DNA of 64,000 bases, taken from positions 62,001 to 126,000 of the forward strand of contig RAYM01000016.1 in the NCBI GenBank assembly GCA_003611805.1. The letters run 5' to 3'. This DNA is from a bacterium 1xD42-87 (GTDB lineage: Bacteria; Bacillota; Clostridia; Lachnospirales; Lachnospiraceae). Shown here one piece after another: positions 1-8,793 of the stretch. The notes beneath the pieces were generated by a model. That model saw nothing but the letters and a program-made list of their open reading frames with translations. It had not been told where the DNA came from and made no database searches. Positions within the stretch are counted from its first letter, which is position 1. Every line of letters starts with the position of its first letter. The position numbers and the translations under genes were made by a program.

Positions 1-471
1 AAGAATAATTTAGATGAAATGCAGGAGCTAAAACTCTTAAAATTAGAAAGCAGAGGCTTCTGGCTCGGCTTTATCGGTCTCTTTCTTTCCATCGTTGTGC
101 AGATTGTTATATATGGTTCAGAAAATACAAGAGAAGTGTATGCCGGTGAGTTCATCGTATTCCTCTGCATGGGCATTTACCTGATAGCCGAATGTCTTCG
201 CAACGGCATCTGGGGCAGACACTTATCAGCGACTCCAGCAGTCAATATCGGCTTAAGTCTGCTTGCGGCAGCGGTGACAGGTCTTTTTAACGCCATTGTC
301 TCCTACCGCAATTACCATGACGCCACCGCCGCGTTTAGCGTCTTTATCGTATACTTCCTCATGCTCAGCATAGTGATTTCTGTCACACTTACCGTCTGTT
401 CCGCGCTCTACCGCCGCAGGAGAAGACACCTGGAAGAAGATGGAGACGATAAACCAACTCATAAAATATAA
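1..471 (+). CDS. Small four-helix membrane protein, 5' end outside window
   Basis: The frame is open to the left edge, so the first methionine at 19 may be internal and the protein is probably cut off at its N-terminus. The visible ~156 residues hold four hydrophobic segments (FWLGFIGLFLSIVVQIVIYG, then stretches around IVFLCMGIYLIAECL, IGLSLLAAAVTGLFNAIV and VFIVYFLMLSIVISVTL), a short RRRRRH basic stretch and an acidic tail. The layout resembles the small DUF6773-type membrane proteins that often follow a regulator gene, but that family call is from memory and weak. It ends 23 bases before the next gene, a CPBP protease, on the same strand, so the two are probably co-transcribed. No catalytic motif is visible. 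Confidence 0.6.
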   Translation, partial: KNNLDEMQELKLLKLESRGFWLGFIGLFLSIVVQIVIYGSENTREVYAGEFIVFLCMGIYLIAECLRNGIWGRHLSATPAVNIGLSLLAAAVTGLFNAIVSYRNYHDATAAFSVFIVYFLMLSIVISVTLTVCSALYRRRRRHLEEDGDDKPTHKI

Positions 472-494
472 AAGATATAGGAGAGAGAAAACAA

Positions 495-1421
495 ATGAAC
501 ACAAACACCTACAAAAAAGACTTTTCAAGTATCTGCATCCGTATGCTCATCAGCTCGGCAGTCATCATCCTGCTCCAGATCGGCACGCAAGCATTTGCCC
601 TAGCACTTTTTCCCCAGTGGCAGGAAAATTACAACATCCTGTTAGCCGTAACCATGGTGCCGCTCTATGTGCTGGGTTTCCCGATTTCCTTTGTCCTGAT
701 GCGGAATAAGGACGTGCCCGCCATAGAAAAGCATCGTATGAGCGCTGGACAGCTCGTGGTTTCCTTTCTGATCAGCTATGGCCTTATGATCATCGGCAAC
801 CTGATCGGTCTCGGGCTCACCGCAGGTATCGGTCTGATCAAAGGCACCCCTGTGCAAAATGCACTCCTGAACGTCATAACCGACGGTTCCATCTGGGTTA
901 CCGCCATCTTCACGGTGCTGTGCGCCCCGGTTTTCGAGGAAATTCTGTTTCGCAAACTGATCTGCGACAAGGTTATCAAATATGGGGAAGGCTGCGCGGT
1001 CATACTTTCCGGACTGATCTTCGGGCTGTTCCACATGAACTTTAACCAATTCTTTTACGCATTCTTTTTAGGCTGCTTTTTCGCCTTCATCTACGTGAAG
1101 ACCGGCAGACTGAAATATACGATCCTGCTGCATATGACGATAAACTTTTTTGGAAGCGTTCTGGGCGGCATCCTCCTGCAGCTTGATCAGGCGAAACCCT
1201 CCACCGTCATCATCTCGGCGGTTTACTCCCTGTGCGTCTTCGGGATGGCAATCGCAGGCATTGTAACACTCATCGTGAAACGCCGTGCCATGACAGTAAG
1301 CCCGGGTGAAATTGTCATAGAAAAGGGGCAGCGTTTTAAGACCATGATTCTGAACGCAGGAATGGCACTTTACTGCCTTGTCTTTCTGGGAATTATGCTC
1401 GTGCAGGCATTTTTTGCCTGA
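495..1421 (+). CDS. CPBP family intramembrane metalloprotease
   Basis: A 308-residue multi-pass membrane protein of the CAAX protease/bacteriocin-processing (CPBP, Abi) family, which cleaves or binds substrates inside the membrane. The family motifs are all present: EEILFR with E148/E149 and R153, FGLFH with H180, and HMTIN with H213 and N217. About eight hydrophobic segments surround them. A GGAGAGAG ribosome-binding site precedes the ATG. The substrate is unknown. In Firmicutes such proteins process peptides or give self-immunity, but no peptide gene is visible here. The gene shares its strand and probably its transcript with the small membrane protein before it. Confidence 0.85.
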   Translation: MNTNTYKKDFSSICIRMLISSAVIILLQIGTQAFALALFPQWQENYNILLAVTMVPLYVLGFPISFVLMRNKDVPAIEKHRMSAGQLVVSFLISYGLMIIGNLIGLGLTAGIGLIKGTPVQNALLNVITDGSIWVTAIFTVLCAPVFEEILFRKLICDKVIKYGEGCAVILSGLIFGLFHMNFNQFFYAFFLGCFFAFIYVKTGRLKYTILLHMTINFFGSVLGGILLQLDQAKPSTVIISAVYSLCVFGMAIAGIVTLIVKRRAMTVSPGEIVIEKGQRFKTMILNAGMALYCLVFLGIMLVQAFFA

Positions 1422-1424
1422 CTC

Positions 1425-2192
1425 TCACCTTGCCGGTATCGTCAGTTTCTCCTGCTCAGTGACAAAAAAGCAGGCGCCGCTGTAAGCTCCCGCTTCATAC
1501 AGTTTACCGATTATTTCAAGCATCCGCCGGTTGAGTCTGTGATACACAACATGCCTCTCCCAGCGGATGCCCTGTAAATATTCCCGCTGTCTGCTGTTGA
1601 GGCAGCTCATTTTTTCCCAAACGGCACTCGCTCCGCCCGGCTCACACTGTCCGCCTTGCTCCCTTTTTCCATTTTGACTAAATTGATCATTTATAAGTCC
1701 CCTGAATGGACAGGATATATAACTGTATGCCTCTCCGCTTTTTTCGCACTTTCTATGTAACAATTCTGTCAGTTTTCCATCCCGCTTCGGATTGTACGCA
1801 GATTCCTTCCATAAAATATCCTGCGTCTGCACCGCTTTTTCCCATTGTGACGCCACCGTCAAATCTGCCGCGTTTGTCATATTATTTTGACCTTTATAGT
1901 CAATTATTGTTTTCCGAAAACTGCGTCTGCCATAGCCGCCCTGTTCCTGCACAAACTGCTCCTTCGGCGCAAACAGTTCCGCCGAAGGCTCTTCCAGCAA
2001 AAGCACACGGCTTTCATACAGATACGTCATCATAATCCGCTGCACCTTGGCACGCGGCGCCGGATAATCCAGGCGGTCAACAATCTGGTCCAGTGTATAT
2101 CCAATATCTGTCAAATGTCTGACCGCGCCGCCACAGGCGGCTTCCGTGACGAAACCTGACAGCGCGTTTTGAAAGTAATTTGTCTCGTCCAT
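1425..2192 (-). CDS. Hypothetical protein, 255 aa
   Basis: A soluble-looking protein that I do not recognise. The N-terminal ~60 residues (DETNYFQNALSGFVTEAAC, then LTDIGYTLDQIVDRL) could form a small helical domain reminiscent of a DNA-binding fold. The middle is rich in Gln, Lys and Arg. The last ~60 residues are basic and aromatic. There is no signal peptide and no membrane segment. It converges with the CPBP gene, with only 3 bases between the two stops. It lies downstream of endonuclease III on the same strand, separated from it by a palindromic repeat. It is long, uninterrupted and preceded by a GGAGGG site, so it is probably a real lineage-specific gene. Confidence 0.55.
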   Translation of the reverse strand: MDETNYFQNALSGFVTEAACGGAVRHLTDIGYTLDQIVDRLDYPAPRAKVQRIMMTYLYESRVLLLEEPSAELFAPKEQFVQEQGGYGRRSFRKTIIDYKGQNNMTNAADLTVASQWEKAVQTQDILWKESAYNPKRDGKLTELLHRKCEKSGEAYSYISCPFRGLINDQFSQNGKREQGGQCEPGGASAVWEKMSCLNSRQREYLQGIRWERHVVYHRLNRRMLEIIGKLYEAGAYSGACFFVTEQEKLTIPAR

Positions 2193-2251
2193 ATGCCGCC
2201 CTCCTATGTTACACGCTTTTCTGAGCCTTCAGCCCTCTTCACCTGCCTCTT

Positions 2252-2300
2252 AACGAAGCAGCCTTTGCTGCTTCGTTTTAGAAATACTTCTCACACTATT
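2252..2300. repeat. Palindromic repeat, partial copy
   Basis: An 11-bp perfect stem AACGAAGCAGC/GCTGCTTCGTT with a CTTT loop (2252-2277) is followed by TTAGAAATACTTCTCACACTATT (written here in parts: TTAGAAATACTTC, then TCACACTATT). Loop, stem and right arm match the second hairpin of the module at 15955-16020 almost base for base, but the left outer arm is missing. It sits between two minus-strand genes. It is a member of the dispersed hairpin family described in the findings. Confidence 0.75.
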
Positions 2301-2337
2301 GCAGCCATCATCTGCCTGCAGCAGAGGCACACATCAG

Positions 2338-2970
2338 TCATATGTTCTTCTTGCAGATATCCGCAAGACAGCATTTGTCACAATAAGGCTTCGTCCGCGC
2401 CGTACAAACCTCTCTGCCATGCAGGACAAATCGGTGGCACAGATCGTTTCCCTCCTCGGGCGGTACAATCTTCCACAGCGCCATCTCCACCTTCTTCGGC
2501 TCCTTAATCCCGTCCACGAGACCGATACGGTTGCACAGCCTGATACAATGAGTGTCCGTGACGATGGCGGGCTTGCCGAACACATCCCCCATAATCAAAT
2601 TGGCGCTCTTCCTGCCCACGCCGGGCAGCGCAAGCAGCGCGTCAAAATCATCCGGCACCTGCCCGCCATACGCCTCTTGCAACTGTTTCATACAGGCGCT
2701 GATATCCCTAGCCTTGCTGTTCCCGAGACCACAGGGATGCACGATCACCTCAATCTCTTCCACCGGGGCTGCCGCCAGCGCGTCCACATCCGGGAATTTC
2801 TCATACAGCTTCTCCACCACCACATTGACTCTGGCGTCCGTGCACTGGGCGGCAAGCCGCACGCTGACCAACAGTTTCCACGCCTCGTTGTATTCCAGAG
2901 AGCAGCCCGCGTCCGGGTATTCCTGCTTCAATCTCTCAATGACTGCAAGAGCCAGTTCTTTCTTTCTCAT
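2338..2970 (-). CDS. nth: Endonuclease III
   Basis: A DNA glycosylase/AP lyase of base excision repair that removes oxidised pyrimidines. The helix-hairpin-helix LPGVGRKSANLI carries the catalytic Lys (GRK), and the catalytic Asp follows in VTDTH. Four C-terminal cysteines form the [4Fe-4S] loop. Here the spacing reads C-x7-C-x2-C-x5-C, one residue longer in the first gap than the textbook x6. The start at 2970 (MRKKEL) is chosen because GGAGG lies 10 bases upstream; an ATG at 2994 has no such site. The length of 210 aa is normal for the family. Two hairpins lie just upstream, between it and the cysteine hydrolase gene. Confidence 0.95.
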   Translation of the reverse strand: MRKKELALAVIERLKQEYPDAGCSLEYNEAWKLLVSVRLAAQCTDARVNVVVEKLYEKFPDVDALAAAPVEEIEVIVHPCGLGNSKARDISACMKQLQEAYGGQVPDDFDALLALPGVGRKSANLIMGDVFGKPAIVTDTHCIRLCNRIGLVDGIKEPKKVEMALWKIVPPEEGNDLCHRFVLHGREVCTARTKPYCDKCCLADICKKNI

Positions 2971-2987
2971 GCCATTTTTGCCTCCAT

Positions 2988-3057
2988 GGGTCAAGCGAAC
3001 ATGCTTGTATGTTCATTTGACCCTCAAATCAAGGTTGAAAGATTTTCTTTCAACCTT
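2988..3057. repeat. Pair of hairpins between hydrolase and nth
   Basis: The first hairpin is GGGTCAA...TTGACCC (2988-3023), enclosing GAACAT/ATGTTC. The second is AAGGTTGAAAG/CTTTCAACCTT (3031-3057), which touches the stop codon of the upstream hydrolase. The core GTTGAAAG/CTTTCAAC occurs again in the rpmE leader at 12925-12947. No T-run follows, so a simple intrinsic terminator is not clear. An mRNA-stabilising or dispersed-repeat role is possible. Confidence 0.6.
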
Positions 3058-3584
3058 CACCTCTCGCCCACAACCTCCACCTGACACATCTTCATCGCTT
3101 CTAACGCATTCTTATGGCTCTCCGGCGTCACCCCGGCGCAGCAGTCGGCATTGACCCGCACAGTCACTTCCGGCAGAAACGCCTTGATGACAAGCGCGTT
3201 AGAGATCACACAGATGTCGGTGCATAGTCCGATCAGCGTAACGCTCTCCAGATCAGACATACTCTTCAGATATTCCGCCAATTCCACGGAGCCGAAGGTC
3301 AGCTTGTCAAAGACCCTTGTCTCCCCGGCGCACGCCTGACTCACCTTTGTCCGAATCTGCCACCCTTCCGTATCTTTGATGCAATGGGGCACAGGTAGCC
3401 TCTTTCCCTCCTGCGTGCCCAGATATCCCTCGAAATGGGTGTCCCTCGTGCAGACCACCTCGCCGTCAAAATCCCGGATCTGCGCCGCCACCTTGTCAAC
3501 GATCGCCTCCGCTTCTATCGTGCCGAGCGCACCGTCAATAAAATCGTTCTGCATATCAATTACCGCCAAAACATTTCTTGCCAT
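3057..3584 (-). CDS. Cysteine hydrolase, isochorismatase/nicotinamidase-like
   Basis: A 175-residue isochorismatase-fold enzyme. The N-terminal VIDMQNDF holds the catalytic Asp, TRDTHFEGYLGTQEGKRLPV fits the metal-site region of nicotinamidase-like members, and GLCTDICV supplies the nucleophilic Cys. Likely reactions are amide hydrolysis such as nicotinamide to nicotinate in NAD salvage, but the substrate cannot be fixed from sequence alone. The start at 3584 (MARNVL) is chosen because AAGGAG lies 10 bases upstream. An upstream ATG at 3698 would add 38 residues of low-quality, Arg- and Cys-rich sequence without a good site. Confidence 0.85.
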   Translation of the reverse strand: MARNVLAVIDMQNDFIDGALGTIEAEAIVDKVAAQIRDFDGEVVCTRDTHFEGYLGTQEGKRLPVPHCIKDTEGWQIRTKVSQACAGETRVFDKLTFGSVELAEYLKSMSDLESVTLIGLCTDICVISNALVIKAFLPEVTVRVNADCCAGVTPESHKNALEAMKMCQVEVVGER

Positions 3585-3708
3585 AACCCGTTTCTCCTTC
3601 CCCGTTTTTCTCCGTTTCATCCGGCTGCCCGGACACTTTTGCTGTCTTTCTAACCTCCTGCAACATCCTTCCGATCCGTCAAAATACCGTTTTCTCAATC
3701 CGTCACTT

Positions 3709-4560
3709 TCATGAAGTTCTAACCTTCTTCCCCTGCTCCCGTCTTATCATCCACGCCGCCGCCAGACTCACCGCTATGTAGCCGATGATCGCCACCACCG
3801 ACGATTCTATGCCAAACTCGCCGCCTGTCAACAGAAAAGCCCGCGTCTCAAGCACATAACTGCAGACGGAATACTCGTTGATCTCCGTCCCAATGGTCAG
3901 CCCGCCGCCTATGATAATCATATTCCAGACCCCGTGTACAATGGCGCTGTTCCATACAGAGCGTCCTTCCAGCGCAATCAGGGAAAACATCACGCCGACC
4001 ATGGTGCCCGCCACCATCACCTGCACACAGCTAAACAGACTGAAATTCATGCCAATGATGTGCAGCGATGCAAAGAGCACAGACGGCGCAAGGATACCCG
4101 TGAGCCTGCCCCACTTTTTGATCACCGCATTCATCAGAAGCCCGCGGAATAACAGCTCTTCCGTGACACCCGCTCCAACGCCCGCAAGAAAAATGCCTCT
4201 TGTCACAAACGCTGCCTTCACCCCTGCATCCAGCGGAATGGTCTCATAATTTCCGGGCAAAAGCAGATAGACCGCGCTGACAAACACCGGCAGAAGCGCC
4301 GCCACCACCGCCCATTTTATCTGAACCCGGCATTTTGGGATGCAGAATGCCGCCAGCTCCTCTTTCAAAACCTTAGTGCAGTAAAGCCGCACCAATAAAT
4401 ATGCCAAAGCCGCATAGAGAAAACCTCCCACAATATGATACAGCCACGCGGGAATCCCCGCCGCAGAAAGCAGCATCATCACCAGTTCCTGCGCCACCGA
4501 GGCAAAGAGCAGAAACCCAACGCTGACTACAATAGTCAAAATCATTTTCCCTGTTTTCAT
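3709..4560 (-). CDS. CPBP family intramembrane metalloprotease
   Basis: A second CAAX-protease-like membrane protein, 283 aa and only distantly similar to the one at 495-1421. The motifs are EELLFR (E134/E135, R139), ASLH (H167) and HGVWN (H209, N213), set in about eight hydrophobic segments. The start at 4560 (MKTGKM) has AGGGAG 6 bases upstream; a TTG at 4578 would overlap that site. The substrate is unknown. It stands alone on its strand, between the HAD phosphatase and the cysteine hydrolase. Confidence 0.85.
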   Translation of the reverse strand: MKTGKMILTIVVSVGFLLFASVAQELVMMLLSAAGIPAWLYHIVGGFLYAALAYLLVRLYCTKVLKEELAAFCIPKCRVQIKWAVVAALLPVFVSAVYLLLPGNYETIPLDAGVKAAFVTRGIFLAGVGAGVTEELLFRGLLMNAVIKKWGRLTGILAPSVLFASLHIIGMNFSLFSCVQVMVAGTMVGVMFSLIALEGRSVWNSAIVHGVWNMIIIGGGLTIGTEINEYSVCSYVLETRAFLLTGGEFGIESSVVAIIGYIAVSLAAAWMIRREQGKKVRTS

Positions 4561-4712
4561 TTCATTCTCCCTTTCCAACCGTATTCAAGGTGCGTAACCA
4601 TTTGTCAGCGCAGTTATCATGTCCTTGTAATCCTCTGACACAAACCGCGCCCGACACCTCTTTACTCTTTAACGAGATACCACATTATAAATCTTCATCC
4701 GTGCCGAACTAT

Positions 4713-5558
4713 TCACACACGGGATATCCGTCCGAACTGAGCCAGCCACTTCGCCACCCCGTCCTCGTCATTGGAAGCAATCTCGCCTGTGGCATACGCC
4801 TTTAACTCCGGCACCGCATTTGCCACGGCATAGCATTCGTCAGAAATTTCAAACATGGGAATATCGTTGACGGCGTCCCCGAAAGACACCACCCTGTCAC
4901 AACGCCATATTTCCTTTAACCGTTTGATCGCCTCCGCCTTGGAAGCTTTCTTCGGCATAATTTCCAAAAAATATTCCGGGCGGTACAGCTCCTGCTGCAA
5001 GGTACAGCGAAACCGCCCGTCACCGGCAAAAATTTCATACAGAGGAACAAGCTCTTCCCGCTCCGCAATACAGGTGAAATAGAAAATCTCGCCCTGATAC
5101 AGGCACGTCTCATCCGAAAGCGGACGAAATCTCCTGTCTCCCTTTCTGGCGTCCAGATAATACCGGATACCCTCATTCTCCCTGCCCGTCACATAGGACA
5201 CCCGCTCCACGCCGTCCACATAGGAATAAACAAGGGGATTGCCGTCATTTGCCTGCAAAACGTCTCTCACATAACACGCTTCCTCCTCCGAGAAGGAAAG
5301 CGAAGAAATCACCTCGCCTGTATCCGGGTGGATAATCAGCGCGCCGTTGTAAGCGATGACCGGGATGGTCGTAGATAATCCTTTCGCCACCACAGACGCG
5401 GACACGAGAGAACGGGCTGTAGCATAAGTAAACTGCATGCCCTTTGCCACTAGCCCGTTGATTGTTTGGATACTATATTGACTTATTTGGTCATTACTGT
5501 TCAACAGCGTACCGTCCAAATCTGTAACATAAAGCGTATTCACAAACCGTTCCTCCAT
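4713..5558 (-). CDS. HAD superfamily (Cof-type, subclass IIB) phosphatase
   Basis: A cytosolic haloacid dehalogenase-fold phosphatase. Motif I is VTDLDGTLLNS (nucleophile D13, acid D15), motif II lies near TYATARS, the motif III Lys is in KASKAEAI, and motif IV is SFGDAVNDIPMFE. The large C2 cap between motifs II and III marks the Cof/YidA subgroup, which acts on small sugar phosphates or cofactor phosphates. The first ATG (5558) sits 9 bases after AAAGGAA. A GTG at 5543, 8 bases after GGAGG, is an equally good start and would drop five residues. Confidence 0.9.
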   Translation of the reverse strand: MEERFVNTLYVTDLDGTLLNSNDQISQYSIQTINGLVAKGMQFTYATARSLVSASVVAKGLSTTIPVIAYNGALIIHPDTGEVISSLSFSEEEACYVRDVLQANDGNPLVYSYVDGVERVSYVTGRENEGIRYYLDARKGDRRFRPLSDETCLYQGEIFYFTCIAEREELVPLYEIFAGDGRFRCTLQQELYRPEYFLEIMPKKASKAEAIKRLKEIWRCDRVVSFGDAVNDIPMFEISDECYAVANAVPELKAYATGEIASNDEDGVAKWLAQFGRISRV

Positions 5559-5623
5559 ATCGACTACGTTTCCTTTACAGTTCCTTACACTGTCACAGCA
5601 TTTTATCCTGATTATGAATCACT

Positions 5624-6586
5624 TTACAGATTCAGCTTGGAAAGCAAATCCCCCAGACTTGTGGAAACCGACTCCCCGGACGTGTACTCCTGCGGCTCTC
5701 TGTTTTCCTCCACATCCTCCATGACCTCTTCCAGCGCCTTCATGCTGAGACTGACCTTGTTGTCGTTGGTATTAAGAATCTTGACTTTGACTTTCTGCCC
5801 CTCTTTCAAAACCTCGCTCGGCTTCTTAATCCTTCTCTGGCTGATCTGGGAAATGTGTACCAGACCGCTGATGCCATTGCCAAGGTTCACAAACGCGCCG
5901 TAGGGCATCAGACTCTCCACCACGCCCTCCATTACAGTGCCAGGCGCCATCATGGAAATACGGTGTCTGCGCTCCTCTGCCTCTTTCTCGCGCGCCACTG
6001 CCTTGCCGGAAAGTACCACCTTCTGCTTTTCCTGATCCACAGTGATCACTTTGACCTCGATCTCCTTGCCGACCCACGACTCCACATCCTCCACATAATC
6101 TGTGGAAAGCTGGGATGCGGGAATAAAAGCCCTCATGCCTTCCAGAAAAGCAACTACGCCGCTCTTCACGCTCTCTTTGATGCGGACCTTCACAATGGTT
6201 TCCTGCTCCATCATATTCTGCAGCTTACCCCATGCGAGGACGTCGTTCGCCTCTTTCTTGGAAAGCTCAATATTGCCCTCCCCGTCGTCCATCTTAATCA
6301 CGGTCGCCTCGATCTCATCCCCTACAGCGATCTTGCCCGCCGCAAGGAAATCCGGGTCGTTGCTCAGGTTTTCCGCTTTGATAATGCCCTGCGCATAATA
6401 TTTCAGGTCGAGGATGACTTCCTCCTCGTTCACGTCGATCACCGTTCCTTTGATGATATCGCCCTCTTCGATCTTTCGGAAAGAGGCCTCCAGCTCACGC
6501 TCATAATCCTTCATGGTCTCTGTGGTCCCGATTTCCGCCTCTCCCGCGTTCTGCGCTGTAACACTCTCTTTCCCTTCCATTTCCAT
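5624..6586 (-). CDS. S1 RNA-binding domain protein (RpsA-like)
   Basis: A 320-residue protein with three S1 OB-fold repeats after an acidic leader: residues ~40-108 (EEGDIIKGTVIDVNEEEVIL), ~125-193 and ~212-282 (PGTVMEGVVESLMPYGAFV). The acidic C-terminal tail ends in LGDLLSKLNL. Low-GC Gram-positives carry such short S1 homologues. They bind mRNA and may help translation, but a true ribosomal S1 role is not established in this lineage. GGGAGG lies 9 bases before the ATG. It is probably monocistronic or co-transcribed with the XRE gene upstream, 29 bases away. Confidence 0.9.
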   Translation of the reverse strand: MEMEGKESVTAQNAGEAEIGTTETMKDYERELEASFRKIEEGDIIKGTVIDVNEEEVILDLKYYAQGIIKAENLSNDPDFLAAGKIAVGDEIEATVIKMDDGEGNIELSKKEANDVLAWGKLQNMMEQETIVKVRIKESVKSGVVAFLEGMRAFIPASQLSTDYVEDVESWVGKEIEVKVITVDQEKQKVVLSGKAVAREKEAEERRHRISMMAPGTVMEGVVESLMPYGAFVNLGNGISGLVHISQISQRRIKKPSEVLKEGQKVKVKILNTNDNKVSLSMKALEEVMEDVEENREPQEYTSGESVSTSLGDLLSKLNL

Positions 6587-6615
6587 CCTTCTATCCTCCC
6601 TGATCTATATGATAT

Positions 6616-7353
6616 TTACCTTACTTCTTTCTTCACATTGCAAAACCCCAGCGCCGCACCCAGAAACAGGGCACCGCCACCGAGACGACCAAACACGTTC
6701 AGCCGCAAAAACAGATTCTGAAGCTGTCCCGGCATCAGATGTGGAACCGCCGAAGAGTCAAAACTGCCCTGCACCCTCAGCATTCGTTCCGACAGCCACC
6801 AGATATACGTTAAGTCCACTGCCGTCCACAACGCCAGTACGGCAAACGCTGTCAAAATAACAGCCGCTATACAAAAAACAATCCGCACTGCCTTCACGGT
6901 CCGTTCCGTTCTGCCTTCCCACAGACGAATCCCGGCAAACGCTTCCGCCGCCTCCGCAATACCCCATCCAAACAGCGCCAGCACGAGAGGACGGAGCACA
7001 TACCGCAGAAGGTAAAGGGGCGCTATCTCAAAATTTTTCCATCCATACTGCTTCGCGAACGGCGTAAGAATCTCTATCGCCACAAGCAGCGTACATGCCG
7101 CCGCAAACGCAGCCGCCGACCTAATTTTCTGCCCTCTTCTGTTCTCCTTCTTTTTCGGGCCATAAATCAAGTCGTTTACTTCCACTTCCAGCACCTTTGC
7201 AATTTCCACCAGAAGCGCAATATTCGGCTCGCTCTTTCCGTTTTCGTAATTGCTGATGGTCTGTCTGGTACAATACAAGCGTTCCGCCAGATCATCCTGC
7301 GTCAGATTTTTTTCTTTTCTGATCTTTTTTATATTCTTTCCCACTTCTGCCAT
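6616..7353 (-). CDS. XRE-family regulator with membrane-spanning C-terminus
   Basis: Residues ~5-60 are a helix-turn-helix of the Cro/CI type (IKKIRKEKNLTQDDLAERLYCTRQTISNYENG, quoted in part: LTQDDLAERLYCTRQTI). It is followed by the KVLEVEVNDLIYG signature common to small Firmicute regulators. From residue ~78 there are four hydrophobic segments, so the DNA-binding domain is tethered to the membrane. Such proteins usually repress their own neighbours in response to a membrane or peptide signal, and the target here is unknown. GGAGGGG precedes the ATG. The S1-domain gene follows directly. Confidence 0.85.
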   Translation of the reverse strand: MAEVGKNIKKIRKEKNLTQDDLAERLYCTRQTISNYENGKSEPNIALLVEIAKVLEVEVNDLIYGPKKKENRRGQKIRSAAAFAAACTLLVAIEILTPFAKQYGWKNFEIAPLYLLRYVLRPLVLALFGWGIAEAAEAFAGIRLWEGRTERTVKAVRIVFCIAAVILTAFAVLALWTAVDLTYIWWLSERMLRVQGSFDSSAVPHLMPGQLQNLFLRLNVFGRLGGGALFLGAALGFCNVKKEVR

Positions 7354-7464
7354 GTCAGTCCCCTCCGATCAGACTCTTTTTACTCTGTCTTTTCCTGACC
7401 ATAGCAGTTTTAACCCGAAAAGTCACGCAAAGAATCTTTGCACACAGTTCTTTTGCTCTGCCCG

Positions 7465-8793
7465 TTATTTCTTTGCAAGAATCCCATCAATATATTTCTT
7501 GATATCTTCCTCCGGCATGGACTTCAGCAAATATCCCTTGGGTTTTAAGGACATTACCTTTTTCACGCTCTCGGCGTCGCCCCTGCCCGTCAGGAAGACA
7601 ACGGGGATATCCGCTATCTCCTCGTCGGAGCGGATCATCTCAAGCGTCTGTCTGCCGTCACAGACAGGCATCTCATAATCTAACAGAATCAGATCCGGTC
7701 TGTTGACCATAATTTTCTTAATCGCCGCAATACTGGAATTGCTCTCCAGCATCTCGTAGTCGTTCCCCAGGAGACGGATCATATTGCTCCGCATAAAATC
7801 GGAGTCGTCCACAATCAGTATCTGTTTCTTCCGCATCTCGCCGTCCAGATATTTTTTGATCTGTCCCATGGCATTCTGCGCATTGATCGGAGATACAATC
7901 TTCCCCTGCATGGAATCGTCGGTGGTCACGCTGAACGCAAAATACCCGGCACCCGTGTCAAACAGGAGACTGCAGGCGGGATGCACCCGGTCAAAAGAAT
8001 TGACAAGCTGCTCCTGCGTGAGCAGGGATTCACCTTCCAGCTCAAACATCTGCATGTCGGGAAAACACTCCCTGATCTTCTCCAAAAGCTGTCTGGAAAG
8101 ATATCGGGTGATATTGATGACCATATCGTCCACTTTCAGGTACTGCGTGCTCATCAGCTCACTGATCACCTTGAGAAGCAGCGTTTCCTCATAGGACATC
8201 ACAATCTCCCATTTTTCCTTCTGCTTTCCCTTGTATACAAAGCGGCAGCAGATCACCTTTCCGATATCTTCCCCGCCATACTGTCTGCTGATGGCTTTCG
8301 CCTTCAGCTGAAATACGTCCGAAATAAGCTGTACAATCGTCTGCTCCAGCGCGTCGATCTCTTTATCATGCGGAAGTTTATTCCACTTGCTCATCTTTTT
8401 CCCCGCAATTGCCAGATCTTCCGTCTGCGTGTGCGCTATCAGCCAGCCGATGCTGACGCCGAGAAAATGGCGCATGGATTCCTCCGAATAATTCGTTTCC
8501 ACCAGCTCCTCCTCCAGAGAAACAAGCGTGGTATTCTGAAAATCGTCGTGCAGGCGTTTATGTATCTCCAGATCCGCGTAATCGATGGATCGCATGTATG
8601 CTTCCTCATGCTGAAAATGCTCGATCGTGTGATTTTTTAGGAACTTAATCCCCTCTTTGCACACCCACTCTCTTTTCTCCTCATTCTCGCTGAGCGTCAA
8701 CAGTTTATTGATAGTAGCGAAGAGCTGCTTATGCTCCTTATCAATAAAATCTACCCCCAGTTCAAATCTCCTGTTCCACGCGACAGTCTTCAC
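7465..8793 (-). CDS. Hemerythrin / CheX-like / receiver-domain fusion protein
   Basis: A 442-residue cytosolic signalling protein with three parts. Residues 1-135 are a bacteriohemerythrin: the di-iron ligands H21, H59, E63, H78, H82, H121 and D126 can all be assigned. Residues ~150-310 resemble the CheX/CheC phosphatase fold (MSYEETLLLKVISELMSTQ region), but the usual ExxN active-site pair is not obvious, so activity is doubtful. Residues ~320-440 are a response-regulator receiver (ILIVDDSDFM, LILLDYEMPVCDG with the phospho-Asp, and a late Lys in YLLKS). It probably couples oxygen or redox state to phospho-signalling. The GTG start has GGAGGAGG upstream. No kinase or flagellar gene is adjacent. 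Confidence 0.85.
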   Translation of the reverse strand: MKTVAWNRRFELGVDFIDKEHKQLFATINKLLTLSENEEKREWVCKEGIKFLKNHTIEHFQHEEAYMRSIDYADLEIHKRLHDDFQNTTLVSLEEELVETNYSEESMRHFLGVSIGWLIAHTQTEDLAIAGKKMSKWNKLPHDKEIDALEQTIVQLISDVFQLKAKAISRQYGGEDIGKVICCRFVYKGKQKEKWEIVMSYEETLLLKVISELMSTQYLKVDDMVINITRYLSRQLLEKIRECFPDMQMFELEGESLLTQEQLVNSFDRVHPACSLLFDTGAGYFAFSVTTDDSMQGKIVSPINAQNAMGQIKKYLDGEMRKKQILIVDDSDFMRSNMIRLLGNDYEMLESNSSIAAIKKIMVNRPDLILLDYEMPVCDGRQTLEMIRSDEEIADIPVVFLTGRGDAESVKKVMSLKPKGYLLKSMPEEDIKKYIDGILAKK

